The notes under the pieces were generated by a model, which saw only the letters and a list, made by a program, of their open reading frames with translations, made no database searches and had not been told where the DNA came from. Both the position numbers and the translations under genes were made by a program. Positions 9,333 to 18,137 of a DNA stretch of 64,000 nucleotides are shown here, in pieces. This DNA is from Vulgatibacter incomptus (lineage in GTDB: Bacteria; Myxococcota; Myxococcia; Myxococcales; Vulgatibacteraceae): the NCBI RefSeq assembly GCF_001263175.1, contig NZ_CP012332.1:1857501-1921500 (forward strand), given 5' to 3'. Position 1 is the first letter of the stretch, and the number at the start of each line of letters is the position of its first letter.

Positions 9333-10790
9333 ATGCGCATCCTTGCCTGCTGCATGGCGTTCGCGGTCGTTCTGACCGCCTGCTCCGGCCGTCCGCCGGC
9401 CAACCACACGAATCTGCCCGGAGACGAGGGACCCTGTGCGGGGCTCCCGTTGCGCCACGAGGCATTGGCGCAGAACGGCGCCAGCCTGGCAGGGGCGACG
9501 AAGGGAAAGACCCAAGTCGTCGGGCCGAGCTGGATCGAGCACGGAATGGGGGCGGCGACGATTCCCTTCGAGGGATATGTCGACGGCTTGGAAGGGCTCC
9601 TGCTCATACAGGATCGTGCCGCCCTCGACGCCGTCGAAGGATGGGAGCGGATCGCCGAGAACGTGGAGGTCGACTGGGACCACCAGACCCTCGCGTTGGC
9701 GCTCGGATTTCCTCCCGAGCACGAGCTCCGGCTCGTGCGGGACGGCGACCGCCTCGAGCTCCACGTGAGCCGTCCCATCGCCTGCATCGGCGGGGAGGAT
9801 GTGTCGACTCCGGACTTCTTCTCCGTCCAGGTCCAAGCCTACGTCGTTCCGAAGGTGTCGACCGCGACCGTGGTGTTCCACGACGGGCGCTACCGCGTCC
9901 CGACCTTCCAGGAGGACGGCACCTGCCGGCGCGATCCGGATGCCCCGGTTCTCGGAGGCGGCGGCCGAGTCTCGGTCCTGAAGGAAGGAGACGCCTTCCG
10001 CATGTGGTACGAGGGTTATAGCGCCAACACCGGAAACGTCTTCGACACGCGCTCGCTCGACGGCCTTGCCTGGACCCCGGGGGGGTGGGACTTCGACCAC
10101 CTCAACCACTTCGGGGACCGTGGCCCCTACGCGGAGGTGTACGGTCCCATGGTGCTGCCCCGTCCCGACGGCTACTGGATGTTCTTCACTGCCTCCGGCT
10201 TCGGTGTAAACCCGGCTCGAGGGGTCCGGCGGGTCTCGTCGGTCGACGGTCTCCAGTGGACCGACGAGGTGCCCGTGATCGAGCTCGAGCCCTTCGACGA
10301 CACCAAGCGGAGCGCCCTGCGGACTCCCTTCGTCCTCGAGCACGATGGTCGTTTCTGGCTCTGGTACGCGTCCCTCGAAGGCGACGAACGCAGCGCCATC
10401 GCGCTCGCCGTCTCCGACGACGGGGATTCCTGGACTCCCGCAGGCGACGGCCCCGTCCTGCTGCCGGGGGCACCGGGCTCCTTCGACGAGGCCGGCGTCT
10501 TCTCGCCCGCCGTGACCTTCCACGATGGCCGGTTCGTGATGTGGTACCAGGGCGCCTACGGGGGCCACCCGACTTCCCCCTTCTATTCGGCCCTCGGCGT
10601 CGCCACCTCGCCCGACGGCATCCACTGGACCCGCAAGGAGCAACCGATCCTCGTCGCCCGAGGCGGGTTCGAAGGCGGCAAGCTGACCGGCCCGCGGCCC
10701 CTGCTCGACGAAGGCGGCTACCGCCTCTGGTACACCGGGATCAGCGACCGGCACGAGCCATCCATTGCCCACGCACGCTGCCGCTGGTAG
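9333..10790 (+). CDS. Lipoprotein with five-bladed glycosidase-like beta-propeller
   Basis: A 485-residue lipoprotein beginning with a short signal peptide and lipobox 'VLTAC'. ATG 9333 was chosen over upstream in-frame starts because of this and a GGAG eight to ten bases before it. The C-terminal 300 residues repeat the blade signature of GH43/GH32/GH68-type propellers: 'FRMWYEG', 'YWMFFTASG', 'FWLWYASLEG', 'FVMWYQGAYGG' and 'YRLWYTGISD', with recurrent 'DG..WT' turns. Such folds bind or cut carbohydrates, but the acidic catalytic residues cannot be assigned by eye, so it may only bind sugars. The N-terminal 200 residues are unrecognised. It is alone on the plus strand, transcribed away from the patatin gene. 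Confidence 0.72.
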   Translation: MRILACCMAFAVVLTACSGRPPANHTNLPGDEGPCAGLPLRHEALAQNGASLAGATKGKTQVVGPSWIEHGMGAATIPFEGYVDGLEGLLLIQDRAALDAVEGWERIAENVEVDWDHQTLALALGFPPEHELRLVRDGDRLELHVSRPIACIGGEDVSTPDFFSVQVQAYVVPKVSTATVVFHDGRYRVPTFQEDGTCRRDPDAPVLGGGGRVSVLKEGDAFRMWYEGYSANTGNVFDTRSLDGLAWTPGGWDFDHLNHFGDRGPYAEVYGPMVLPRPDGYWMFFTASGFGVNPARGVRRVSSVDGLQWTDEVPVIELEPFDDTKRSALRTPFVLEHDGRFWLWYASLEGDERSAIALAVSDDGDSWTPAGDGPVLLPGAPGSFDEAGVFSPAVTFHDGRFVMWYQGAYGGHPTSPFYSALGVATSPDGIHWTRKEQPILVARGGFEGGKLTGPRPLLDEGGYRLWYTGISDRHEPSIAHARCRW

Positions 10791-10896
10791 GCGAGAAGAG
10801 CCCGAGCCATCAGTCTGACTTGGCGTGTTTGGTCCTTTCCGGAGTTGGCCGAACGGCTTCCTCCCTCGCCCGGCACGGTCGTGAGGCCGAGGACTC

Positions 10897-13800
10897 TCAA
10901 AGCCCCGCCGCAGCGAACTTTTCGCCACGGATCTCGTCGTAGATCCGCTTCACGAGCAGGCGGAACGCGAGGTCTTGGAACTGGGAATCGTTGAGGTACC
11001 GGGTCACGATCTCCTGGTTCTGATCCATGCGATCGACCATCAGCCCTTCGACCTTGCCCTTCATCGCCAGAGCGAAATTGTCGAGCGGGTTGGCCTTCGC
11101 GCGCTGGACGACCTCGTCGTCGAGCTTCGCGGCGGCGACGAACTGGTCGAATAGGATCTGGTCGGCCTGGTCGAACTCGGTGCCGAAGCGATCGTTCAGC
11201 ACGCCGATGATCTCCGAGAGCTGCGCCTCGTCGTCCTTGGCCTTCCTGGTACCGACCTCGGTCGCGCCGAATACGACGCCGGGCTCGGCGGCACGCAGGG
11301 CGATGGCGCCCTCGCTCAGCTTGTCGAGGCGGTAGTACTCGAGCGCCACGTCGCCATCGAGCGATAGCGGACCCTTCTTCGGATCCTGCGGCAGCTTCGT
11401 CTCGAAGTAGCGCGCGAACGTGTAGAGCTTCTCGAGGTCGGGATCCGAGAACGGCATGATCTGCGAGAGGAAGGCGTAGAGGCGCACGAATGCCCCGAGC
11501 GCGTTCTTGAACTCCTCCCGCGTCGCCTCCTCGAGCGCCTTGAACCGGTCGACGCCCGGATTCAGGTGACGGTTCATCTCGGCCTGGTCTTGGACCGACT
11601 GCTTCTCGCGCGGCGAGAAGAACACCTTGCAGAAGGCCTCGACCTCGGAGAGCCAGAAGACCTGCGCACCCTCGAGCCGATGCGCGAGGTCGTAGAGCTG
11701 CTGCGGCTCGGCGCTCTCCGCGACGGTCGTCGCCTCGTAGTAGGGCTGGAAGCTCTGCTGGATTTCCTCGGTGTCGTTGACGAAGTCGAGGACGAAGGTG
11801 TCCTGCTTGCCGGGCGCTGTGCGATTCAGGCGCGAGAGGGTCTGCACGGCCTGCACGCCGGAGAGCCTCTTGTCGACGTACATCGTGTGAAGCAGCGGCT
11901 GGTCGAAGCCGGTCTGGTACTTGTTTGCAACCAGGAGGATCTGGAAGTCGTCGCCGTCGAACGCGCCGGGCAGGCCGGCCTCGGAGATGTGCTTGCCGAC
12001 CTTGTCGACGTTCATCCCTGGCTCGGTGAATTCGAGGTCGGAGGCGGGATCCTTCACGATGCCGGAGAACGCGACGAGCACGCCGATGTCGCCGTAGCCC
12101 TTCTCCTTCAGGTAGGCGTCGAAGGCCTGCTTGTAGCGGACGGCGTGGAGGCGCGAGCTGGTGACGAGCATCGCCTTGGCGCGACCGCCTAGCTTGTGCC
12201 GCACCTTCGTGCGGAAGTGCTCGACCATCACCTCGGTCTTCTGTGCGACGTTGTGCGGGTGCAGGCTCATGAAGCGCGCGAGCTGCCGCGTCGCCTCCTC
12301 CTTCGGCACGCGAGGGTCGTTCTCGGTCGCCTTCACGAGCCGATAGAACGCCTTGTACGTCGTGTAGCTCTTCAGCACGTCGAGGATGAAGCCCTCCTCG
12401 ATGGCCTGGCGCATCGAGTAGAGGTGGAACGGGCGTGGCTTCCCCTCGGCGTCGCGATGGCCGAAGATCTCGAGCGTCTTCGCCTTGGGGGTAGCGGTGA
12501 ACGCGAAGTACGACAGGTTCCTCTGCCGGCCGCGCGAGGCCATCACCGCCGCCAGCACCTTCTCCTCCGAGTCGTCTTCGTCGCCCGCTGCGTCGAGCCC
12601 TTCCGCCTCCTCGAGCGAGGTCGCCGCGAGCACCTGCTTCATCTTGCGCGCCGACTCACCGGTCTGCGAGCTGTGCGCCTCGTCGACGACGAGGGCGTAG
12701 CGCCTGCCCTTCAACCCACCGATCCGTTCGAGGATGACCGGGAACTTCTGGAGCGTCGTGATGATGATGGGCGTGCCGCCCTCGAGTGCCTTGGCGAGCT
12801 GGTCCGAGTGTTCGTCGATCTTGGCGACGACGCCCTGCTTGTGCTCGAACTGGTAGATGTTGTCCTGGAGCTGCTTGTCGAGCACGCGGCGGTCTGTGAT
12901 GACGACGACCGAGTCGAAGACCCGCGCGTCCTTCGCGTCGTGGAGGCTCGCGAGGCGATGCGCGAGCCACGCGATGCTGTTCGACTTGCCGGAGCCGGCC
13001 GAGTGCTGGATGAGGTAGCTGTTTCCCGGTCCATCGATGCGCGCGGCCGCCTCGAGCCTGCGCACGGCGTCGAGCTGGTGGTAGCGCGGGAAGACAATTT
13101 TCTCCTCCTCGACCTTCTTTCCAGCGCGCAGCTTCTCCTCCTTCGCCAGGTGGAGGAAGCGCCCAACGATGTCGAGGAACGAGTCGCGCTGCCAGACCTC
13201 CTCCCAGAGGTAGGCCGTGCGGTAGCCGCTCGGGTGCTCGGGGTTGCCGGCCCCGCCGTGCGCGCCCCGGTTGAACGGCAGGAACGTCGTGCCCTCGCCG
13301 GCGAGGCGCGTCGTCATGAACGCGTGATCGGGATCGACGGCGAAGTGGACGAGCGCGCGGAGCTTGAACTGAAGCAGCCGATGACGCGGATCACGGGCGC
13401 GGTACTGCGCGATCGCGTGCTGAACCGTCTGCTGCGTGAGCGGGTTCTTCAGCTCCACCGTCGCGATCGGCAAGCCGTTCAACGACAGCATGAGGTCGAT
13501 CGACTGATCTTCGTCCTTGTGCCCGCTGGGCGCGAAGCGGACCTGGCGCGTGACGGCGAGCCGGTTCTCGGCGTAGGTCGCGACTACGTCCGGGTTCAGG
13601 CCGTGCGCAGGCTTGAAAGTCGCGCAGTCGAGCTTCTTCCCGAAGAACTTGAGCCCATGCCGGAGCACGTCGAGCGTGCCCCGGCTGTCCAGCGCCTTGC
13701 ACAGCGTGTCGAGCACGGCGGCTTCGAGCCCGGCGCCGTGCTGCGCACGCAGCTCGGCCCAGAGCGCGGTCTGGGTGGCCTCGAAGAAGGCGAAGAGCTC

Positions 13801-13923
13801 GGCCGGGAGCAGCGCCCGATCGCGGTCGAAGGCAGCAGGAGGCACCTTCCGCCAACCGCCCGCGGTGACGAGGTGATGCTCGATGGCCTCCTCGAAGGCC
13901 TGCTCCGTGTGCTTTGCGGTCAT
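10897..13923 (-). CDS. hsdR: Type I restriction enzyme, R (motor/nuclease) subunit
   Basis: HsdR cuts unmodified DNA after ATP-driven translocation, acting in an R2M2S complex with HsdM and HsdS. This copy has 1008 residues, a normal length. The nuclease core is at about residues 143-160 ('SIDLMLSLNGL', then 'VELKN', the D...ExK pattern). The SF2 helicase Walker A is 'SAGSGKSNS' (about 307-314) and the DEAH box is 'VVDEAHSSQ' (about 414-417). Later helicase motifs include 'YFAFTATPK' and 'QTGFDQPLL'. ATG 13923 is preferred because GGGGGAGG lies just upstream. A GTG at 13965 would overlap the previous stop but has no such site. It is the last gene of the hsd operon, after the AlbA_2-type gene. 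No frameshift is seen. Confidence 0.95.
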   Translation of the reverse strand: MTAKHTEQAFEEAIEHHLVTAGGWRKVPPAAFDRDRALLPAELFAFFEATQTALWAELRAQHGAGLEAAVLDTLCKALDSRGTLDVLRHGLKFFGKKLDCATFKPAHGLNPDVVATYAENRLAVTRQVRFAPSGHKDEDQSIDLMLSLNGLPIATVELKNPLTQQTVQHAIAQYRARDPRHRLLQFKLRALVHFAVDPDHAFMTTRLAGEGTTFLPFNRGAHGGAGNPEHPSGYRTAYLWEEVWQRDSFLDIVGRFLHLAKEEKLRAGKKVEEEKIVFPRYHQLDAVRRLEAAARIDGPGNSYLIQHSAGSGKSNSIAWLAHRLASLHDAKDARVFDSVVVITDRRVLDKQLQDNIYQFEHKQGVVAKIDEHSDQLAKALEGGTPIIITTLQKFPVILERIGGLKGRRYALVVDEAHSSQTGESARKMKQVLAATSLEEAEGLDAAGDEDDSEEKVLAAVMASRGRQRNLSYFAFTATPKAKTLEIFGHRDAEGKPRPFHLYSMRQAIEEGFILDVLKSYTTYKAFYRLVKATENDPRVPKEEATRQLARFMSLHPHNVAQKTEVMVEHFRTKVRHKLGGRAKAMLVTSSRLHAVRYKQAFDAYLKEKGYGDIGVLVAFSGIVKDPASDLEFTEPGMNVDKVGKHISEAGLPGAFDGDDFQILLVANKYQTGFDQPLLHTMYVDKRLSGVQAVQTLSRLNRTAPGKQDTFVLDFVNDTEEIQQSFQPYYEATTVAESAEPQQLYDLAHRLEGAQVFWLSEVEAFCKVFFSPREKQSVQDQAEMNRHLNPGVDRFKALEEATREEFKNALGAFVRLYAFLSQIMPFSDPDLEKLYTFARYFETKLPQDPKKGPLSLDGDVALEYYRLDKLSEGAIALRAAEPGVVFGATEVGTRKAKDDEAQLSEIIGVLNDRFGTEFDQADQILFDQFVAAAKLDDEVVQRAKANPLDNFALAMKGKVEGLMVDRMDQNQEIVTRYLNDSQFQDLAFRLLVKRIYDEIRGEKFAAAGL

Positions 13924-13961
13924 TCCGCCTCCCCCCTCTTCCCCTGTGACAGGCCGAGCCG

Positions 13962-15419
13962 TCACGAATTCTGTCGAACGAGCGCGAGCCCTGCGGCCGT
14001 CGTCCGGTATTGCTGCCTGGAGCTCGTGGGCTTGTCCGGGATCGTCAGCTCCAGCAGGCCGGACTCGATGAGTGGCGCCAGGACCTGGTGCCGGAACCTG
14101 GTCCTGTTCGTATGGCCGGCTGAGGCCATGAGATCAGCGAGCGAGCTTGGATCCGAAGCGATTTCCAGCACTTGAACTTGGGACAGACTTAGGACCGACT
14201 TGGGACGAACTTGGGACAGTCTGGGTCCCTGCGCCGCTTCCGGAAACACCGCCGCCTTGAACGTCACGGTGACGACGCCCGCCACTTCGGTGAACTCTGG
14301 CGCCGCGATTCCGTAGGCCCGGCACGCCTCGATTACCCGGTTGGTGCCACGGCCCCAGACCTCCACCGCCCCGGTCCGGTGGAAAGCTCCGGCCATGAGC
14401 GGGTTGCGCAGAATCGAGGGATGTTCCCCGGAGAGCAGCTCCGCGCGGATGCCCGAGGGGAATTCGCCCACGCTGCGCACCTCGATGCGATCGTCGAAGA
14501 CCGCGATCGCGACGTAGGAGCTGGCGCGGCTGACGTCACGATGGATGACCGCGTTGACGATCACCTCGCGCAGCGCGTCGGCGGGCACCGGAAGGCGGTC
14601 CTCGCGGAGGATGTTGCCCTTGGGGAACCGCGCCGAGAGCGGAAGCGTCCGGTCGAGCCACGCGATCGCCTCGCGGACCATCGCGAAGGCGTGCATGTGC
14701 TCCTGCTTGTTGTCGAGGATGTCGCCGGTGATCGTCGTCCCCCGGAAGCGGCCGAGCTTGAGGAGCGCCTGCGGGTAGTCGGGCAGGAACCTCGTCCCGT
14801 AGAGCATCTGCGCGGCATGCGTGATCTGGCCATCGACGCGCAGACCCAGCCGATCGAGGATGTCTCCAACGTCCATGCTCGTGCCCGCCGATAATCGCCG
14901 CTGCTCGATCGCGGTCTGCCGGGTGCGCAGAATCTCCTCGTGGTCGAGGTCTTGGAGACGAACACCGACGGCGGGCCGGAGCTCCCAGCGATGGCGGCTG
15001 TGGTTCCGGTCGAGCAGAAGCCGCGCGTACTCCTCCTGCGACATCGTCGCGGTAGTCGAGCCGACCCGCCGGTACGCCTTCCCCTCGAAGGCGAAGGGGG
15101 CGTACTCCCTCGCCGAGGGAGCCGTCAGCACGATCACGGTGCGGCCACCATCGACGTCGACGCGCTCCAGATCGATCCGGGCCGAAGGCTCGAAGCGGCC
15201 GAGCATCGCGGCGATGTCGCGTAGCGTGACGTCAGCGACCTGCTGGCCGATGAGCTTTCCATCCGGGGCTACGCCGATCAACACCTGGCCGCCTTCCCCG
15301 TTGAGGAAGGCGCAAAGCGTCTCGCCCGCGCGTCGCAGCTCGGCGGTCGAGCGCTTGAACTCCAGCGTCTCGGACTCGCCCCGGGCGGCGGTCAACTCGA
15401 GCGAGGCGAGCGAATTCAT
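13962..15419 (-). CDS. AlbA_2/Schlafen-type ATP-binding protein inside the hsd operon
   Basis: A 485-residue protein with an N-terminal AlbA_2 (Schlafen-like, 'divergent AAA-4') domain: 'ESETLEFKRS', 'CAFLNGEGGQVLIGV' and 'YRRVGSTTATMS'. A central region contains 'ALREVIVNAVIHRD' and 'GRGTNRVIEAC', as in the HATPase_c_4 domain often paired with AlbA_2. A C-terminal winged-helix-like part follows. Members are annotated as putative transcriptional regulators or RNA/DNA-binding nucleases; several occur in defence islands. Its ATG overlaps the hsdS stop by four bases (ATGA), and hsdR follows about 40 bp later, so it is translated with the restriction system. That arrangement suggests a regulatory or accessory defence role. 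The role is inferred; the domain call is solid. Confidence 0.85.
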   Translation of the reverse strand: MNSLASLELTAARGESETLEFKRSTAELRRAGETLCAFLNGEGGQVLIGVAPDGKLIGQQVADVTLRDIAAMLGRFEPSARIDLERVDVDGGRTVIVLTAPSAREYAPFAFEGKAYRRVGSTTATMSQEEYARLLLDRNHSRHRWELRPAVGVRLQDLDHEEILRTRQTAIEQRRLSAGTSMDVGDILDRLGLRVDGQITHAAQMLYGTRFLPDYPQALLKLGRFRGTTITGDILDNKQEHMHAFAMVREAIAWLDRTLPLSARFPKGNILREDRLPVPADALREVIVNAVIHRDVSRASSYVAIAVFDDRIEVRSVGEFPSGIRAELLSGEHPSILRNPLMAGAFHRTGAVEVWGRGTNRVIEACRAYGIAAPEFTEVAGVVTVTFKAAVFPEAAQGPRLSQVRPKSVLSLSQVQVLEIASDPSSLADLMASAGHTNRTRFRHQVLAPLIESGLLELTIPDKPTSSRQQYRTTAAGLALVRQNS

Positions 15420-15885
15420 GCGACCCGGGCCTCCTCGCCGCTCAGGAGAGCGGTGTCTGCCGATGCCGGGTCGATCTTGCCGGTGACAGCCGCCGTGATG
15501 AGTGCCTGCCGGTACTCTTGGAGTTTCGAGACAGATTTAGTCGTTACGTTAGCCAGTTCATCGAGGTGACGGAGCTCGCGATTCACAGAGTCGACAATTT
15601 GGTCCTGCTCGTCCAGCGGCGGGCCGGCGACACGCAGGGAACGAAGCTTCTCCTGGCTGATATTGGGCTGACCGCCGCCAACGCCGAGCTCGACGATGTG
15701 CTGGCGCATTGCCTGGAGCCACAAAATAAAAAACCTTGGACGCATACCGACAGGCGAAGCAAAGGCACAGCACGCCTGATTCATTACTGCAGGGGTGCCG
15801 AGTATTCCTGTGCGTCCAATCGTCGCGCCGTACATTGCTATGAGCACCGATTCCACCGGAAACAGCTTAAGAGCCGAGTGTTGCT

Positions 15886-15889
15886 CTAG
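15886..15889. repeat. Target-site duplication CTAG, left copy
   Basis: This CTAG directly abuts the left inverted repeat of the IS; the matching copy is at 17256-17259. Removing one copy with the IS restores hsdS. Confidence 0.88.
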
Positions 15890-15909
15890 CAGGTTGCTGA
15901 AGAACTCTG
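15890..15909 (+). repeat. IS terminal inverted repeat, left
   Basis: Begins CAGGTTGCTGAAGAACTCTG. The right end read inward differs at two positions (G to A and T to C). Confidence 0.88.
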
Positions 15910-16076
15910 TTTTTGGGCGCGAGTCGCTGCCTGGGCCCGTGGTGGTGCCTGGGTAACGAGAGGTCGAGCGCATGGATTTCGCCGTCCCGCACGCTCGTAA
16001 ATCGGTCCGAGCCTCGCGCCGTACGAATGCGATGCCTCCACGGCGGCGCTCATTGGCGCGCAGCACGGATCGGCGC

Positions 16077-17162
16077 TCACGCCGCGCTCCCGAGCAGCCG
16101 CGAGAGACGCAGCAGGTTGTACGCTGCGCCTGTGAAGTAGGCGCAGAGCTGGGTTCGTTCGACGCCTCGGTAGCGGGTCTTCCTCAGCCCACCTACGGTC
16201 TTCATCCAGCCGAAGATCTCCTCGACCTTCTTCCTGCATCTCTGACTGTGGCGGTACCCAATCTGGCGCGCTTGCCGCGCGTCGACGTTCGAGTGCTTTC
16301 GCTTTCGGGCGACGTGCGGAACGACACCTTCGACAAAGACGTCGTGCACGAAGTCGGCGGTGTCGTAGCCCTTGTCGGCGCCCAGCGTAGCTGGCGAGAA
16401 GCCTTTTCTCTTCTGACGCTGCAGCATGCGCAGCGCCTCGCGGCGTTCGGCAGTTCCGTCAGCGTGCGAGATCGAGATGTCGATGCAGAGGCCGTTCCGG
16501 TTCTCCATCAGCACGTGGCCCGACAGCGCCAGCTTCGCCTCCTTGCCTGCGCCCTTCCGGGCAAGCCGCGCATCCGGGTCGGTAGACGATTCGTGCGTGG
16601 CGTTGGCGCGCTTCTCGCCGTGGAAATCGATGGTTGGGTTCCCCGGATCGTCTGGCGGCTCGTTATCCTTCGCGCCCTTCTTCTTGAAGCTCTTCATCGA
16701 CGCCCACGCCTCGATCAGCGTGCCGTCGACCGTGAAGTGCTCGGCCGAGATCAGCTTCGCCTCCTTAGCCTGGCGGACCACGCCCTCAAAGAAGAGGCGC
16801 GCGACATCCGCCCTGATCAGCCGCTCCTTGTTCTTCGAGAAGGTCGAGGCATCGAAGCTTTCCTCGGTCATGCCCATGTCCAGGAAGAAGCGGAACATCA
16901 GGTCGTAGTCGAGGCGCTCGCAGAACTGCCGCTCGCTCCGGATGCTGAAGAGCGCGATGAGGAGGCAGGCCTTCAGGATGATCTCGGGCGGGATCGAGGG
17001 GCGGCCGGTGCCGCTGTACATCGACTCGAAGACGGGCGAGAGGCGCTGGAGCTCACGGTCGGCGAGCAGCTTGATCCGGCGGATCGGGTGGTCCCTGGGC
17101 ACCCGCTGTTCCGGTCCGATCAGGGTGAGCATCGACGCCTGCCGCTCGAGTTTGCCGCGCAT
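16077..17162 (-). CDS. IS5-family DDE transposase
   Basis: A 361-residue transposase that would cut and rejoin the element's ends. The N-terminal DUF772-like region ('RVPRDHPIRRIK', 'IPPEIILKACLLIALFSIRS') is followed by an RNase H-like core. The likely catalytic acids are Asp146 in 'FTVDGTLIEA', Asp263 in 'GADKGYDTADF' and Glu around 314-315 in 'KVEEIFGWMKT'. It reads without interruption, so it is probably functional. The start lies about 93 bp inside one end and the stop about 187 bp inside the other. Its direction matches hsdS, so hsd transcription could read through it. Confidence 0.92.
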   Translation of the reverse strand: MRGKLERQASMLTLIGPEQRVPRDHPIRRIKLLADRELQRLSPVFESMYSGTGRPSIPPEIILKACLLIALFSIRSERQFCERLDYDLMFRFFLDMGMTEESFDASTFSKNKERLIRADVARLFFEGVVRQAKEAKLISAEHFTVDGTLIEAWASMKSFKKKGAKDNEPPDDPGNPTIDFHGEKRANATHESSTDPDARLARKGAGKEAKLALSGHVLMENRNGLCIDISISHADGTAERREALRMLQRQKRKGFSPATLGADKGYDTADFVHDVFVEGVVPHVARKRKHSNVDARQARQIGYRHSQRCRKKVEEIFGWMKTVGGLRKTRYRGVERTQLCAYFTGAAYNLLRLSRLLGSAA

Positions 17163-17235
17163 CGCTTCCTCCGCAAGAGCGCGCGATTCTACGGTAGCGA
17201 TCCTATCGGGTCGATCCCTGCGGTGCGGGGGACCG

Positions 17236-17255
17236 CAGGGTTTTTCAGCAACCTG
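17236..17255 (-). repeat. IS terminal inverted repeat, right
   Basis: Read inward on the minus strand it is CAGGTTGCTGAAAAACCCTG, matching the left end at 18 of 20 bases. Confidence 0.88.
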
Positions 17256-17259
17256 CTAG
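17256..17259. repeat. Target-site duplication CTAG, right copy
   Basis: This CTAG directly abuts the right inverted repeat of the IS and pairs with the copy at 15886-15889. Confidence 0.88.
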
Positions 17260-18137
17260 CGCTACCGTCGTGACGCTCTTCTGAGTAGTCTCAATCTCTC
17301 GCTCGCGAAGTTCGGACGTCGTCACCCAAGGGACCGATCCATCAAGATAAAACTCGGAGTTCTGCGAATCGGGGGTGGTCCCACTTCCAATCTTGCCGAA
17401 CCAGCGCGCCACCTTCTTCACTTGCCAATGTGCGGGCAACAGATCGGTCCAGTTCACACCCGAGTCGTTCATTGGTGCGCTCGGATCGAGCCCCTTGGTC
17501 ACCGCCCGCGTGATGAGTTCCTGCCGATTTTCGGCGAGGAGCGCGACGAGCTTCTCCTTCTTTGCGATTAGCGCGTCGATGGCGGCGGTCTTCCGGTCGA
17601 GGAAGTCGGCGATGCGGCGCTGGTCATCGAGCGGCGGAATCGCGAGAGGAAGCTTTTTCCACTGCTCTGTACGAAGCGCCTTTGTTCCGTGGGCGGCCTC
17701 TTCGACGCGAGCCAAGAGCGCGGGGTTTAGACCCACAAGTAGCCACGCGAGAAAAGCCCCACGCACGACCCTCCGGGGAACCAGGGCCTTCATGTCCTGA
17801 TTGATGGTCAGCGGGCGCATCGCGAGGGAAATCGGTACCGTGTGGTCGAGGATCATACCGCGGGTGACCATCAACACGCTGCCCTCGGCGATCCATCGCA
17901 AAGCGCTATGCGCGAGCGCGGCCTCCGAGACGTGGTCCTCCGAGTCGGCGATACGCAGGACCTTCATGTCCTTCGGAGATACCCACGGAATTTCGCCATC
18001 CCAAAATGACGGTTCGTCCTTGCTAGGGGTGGCTCCGCTTCGGACCTCCACGAGATGGCCTAGAAAAGTGCGCTGCCATGATGCCGGCGCGGACTGCGTC
18101 CACGGCGCTTCGACCAATCCACTCGCAGTCGCCTTTT

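Larger units (their letters stand above)
15890..17255 (-). mobile_element. Complete IS5-family insertion sequence (1366 bp) within hsdS
   Basis: The element is bounded by imperfect terminal inverted repeats (about 18 of 20 bases match, starting CAGGTTGCTGAA) and by the 4-bp direct repeat CTAG. CTAG fits the YTAR target preference known for the IS5 group. It encodes a single DDE transposase on the minus strand, the same direction as hsdS, and no passenger gene. Both ends and the transposase look intact, so it may be active or recently inserted. Family placement rests on the transposase and target type; the subgroup is not certain. Confidence 0.9.

Noticed and set aside
13923-13965. GTG start of hsdR overlapping the previous gene
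   Set aside because: It would add 14 Gly/Glu-rich residues, whereas ATG 13923 has a strong ribosome-binding site.
12196-14175. A 659-codon plus-strand open frame opposite hsdR
   Set aside because: Antisense shadow of an HsdR with all helicase motifs.
15416-16066. A 216-codon gene starting inside the IS and ending with the hsdS C-terminus
   Set aside because: Its first ~65 codons are IS sequence with no function; only the part below 15885 is real hsdS. It could be translated only by chance.
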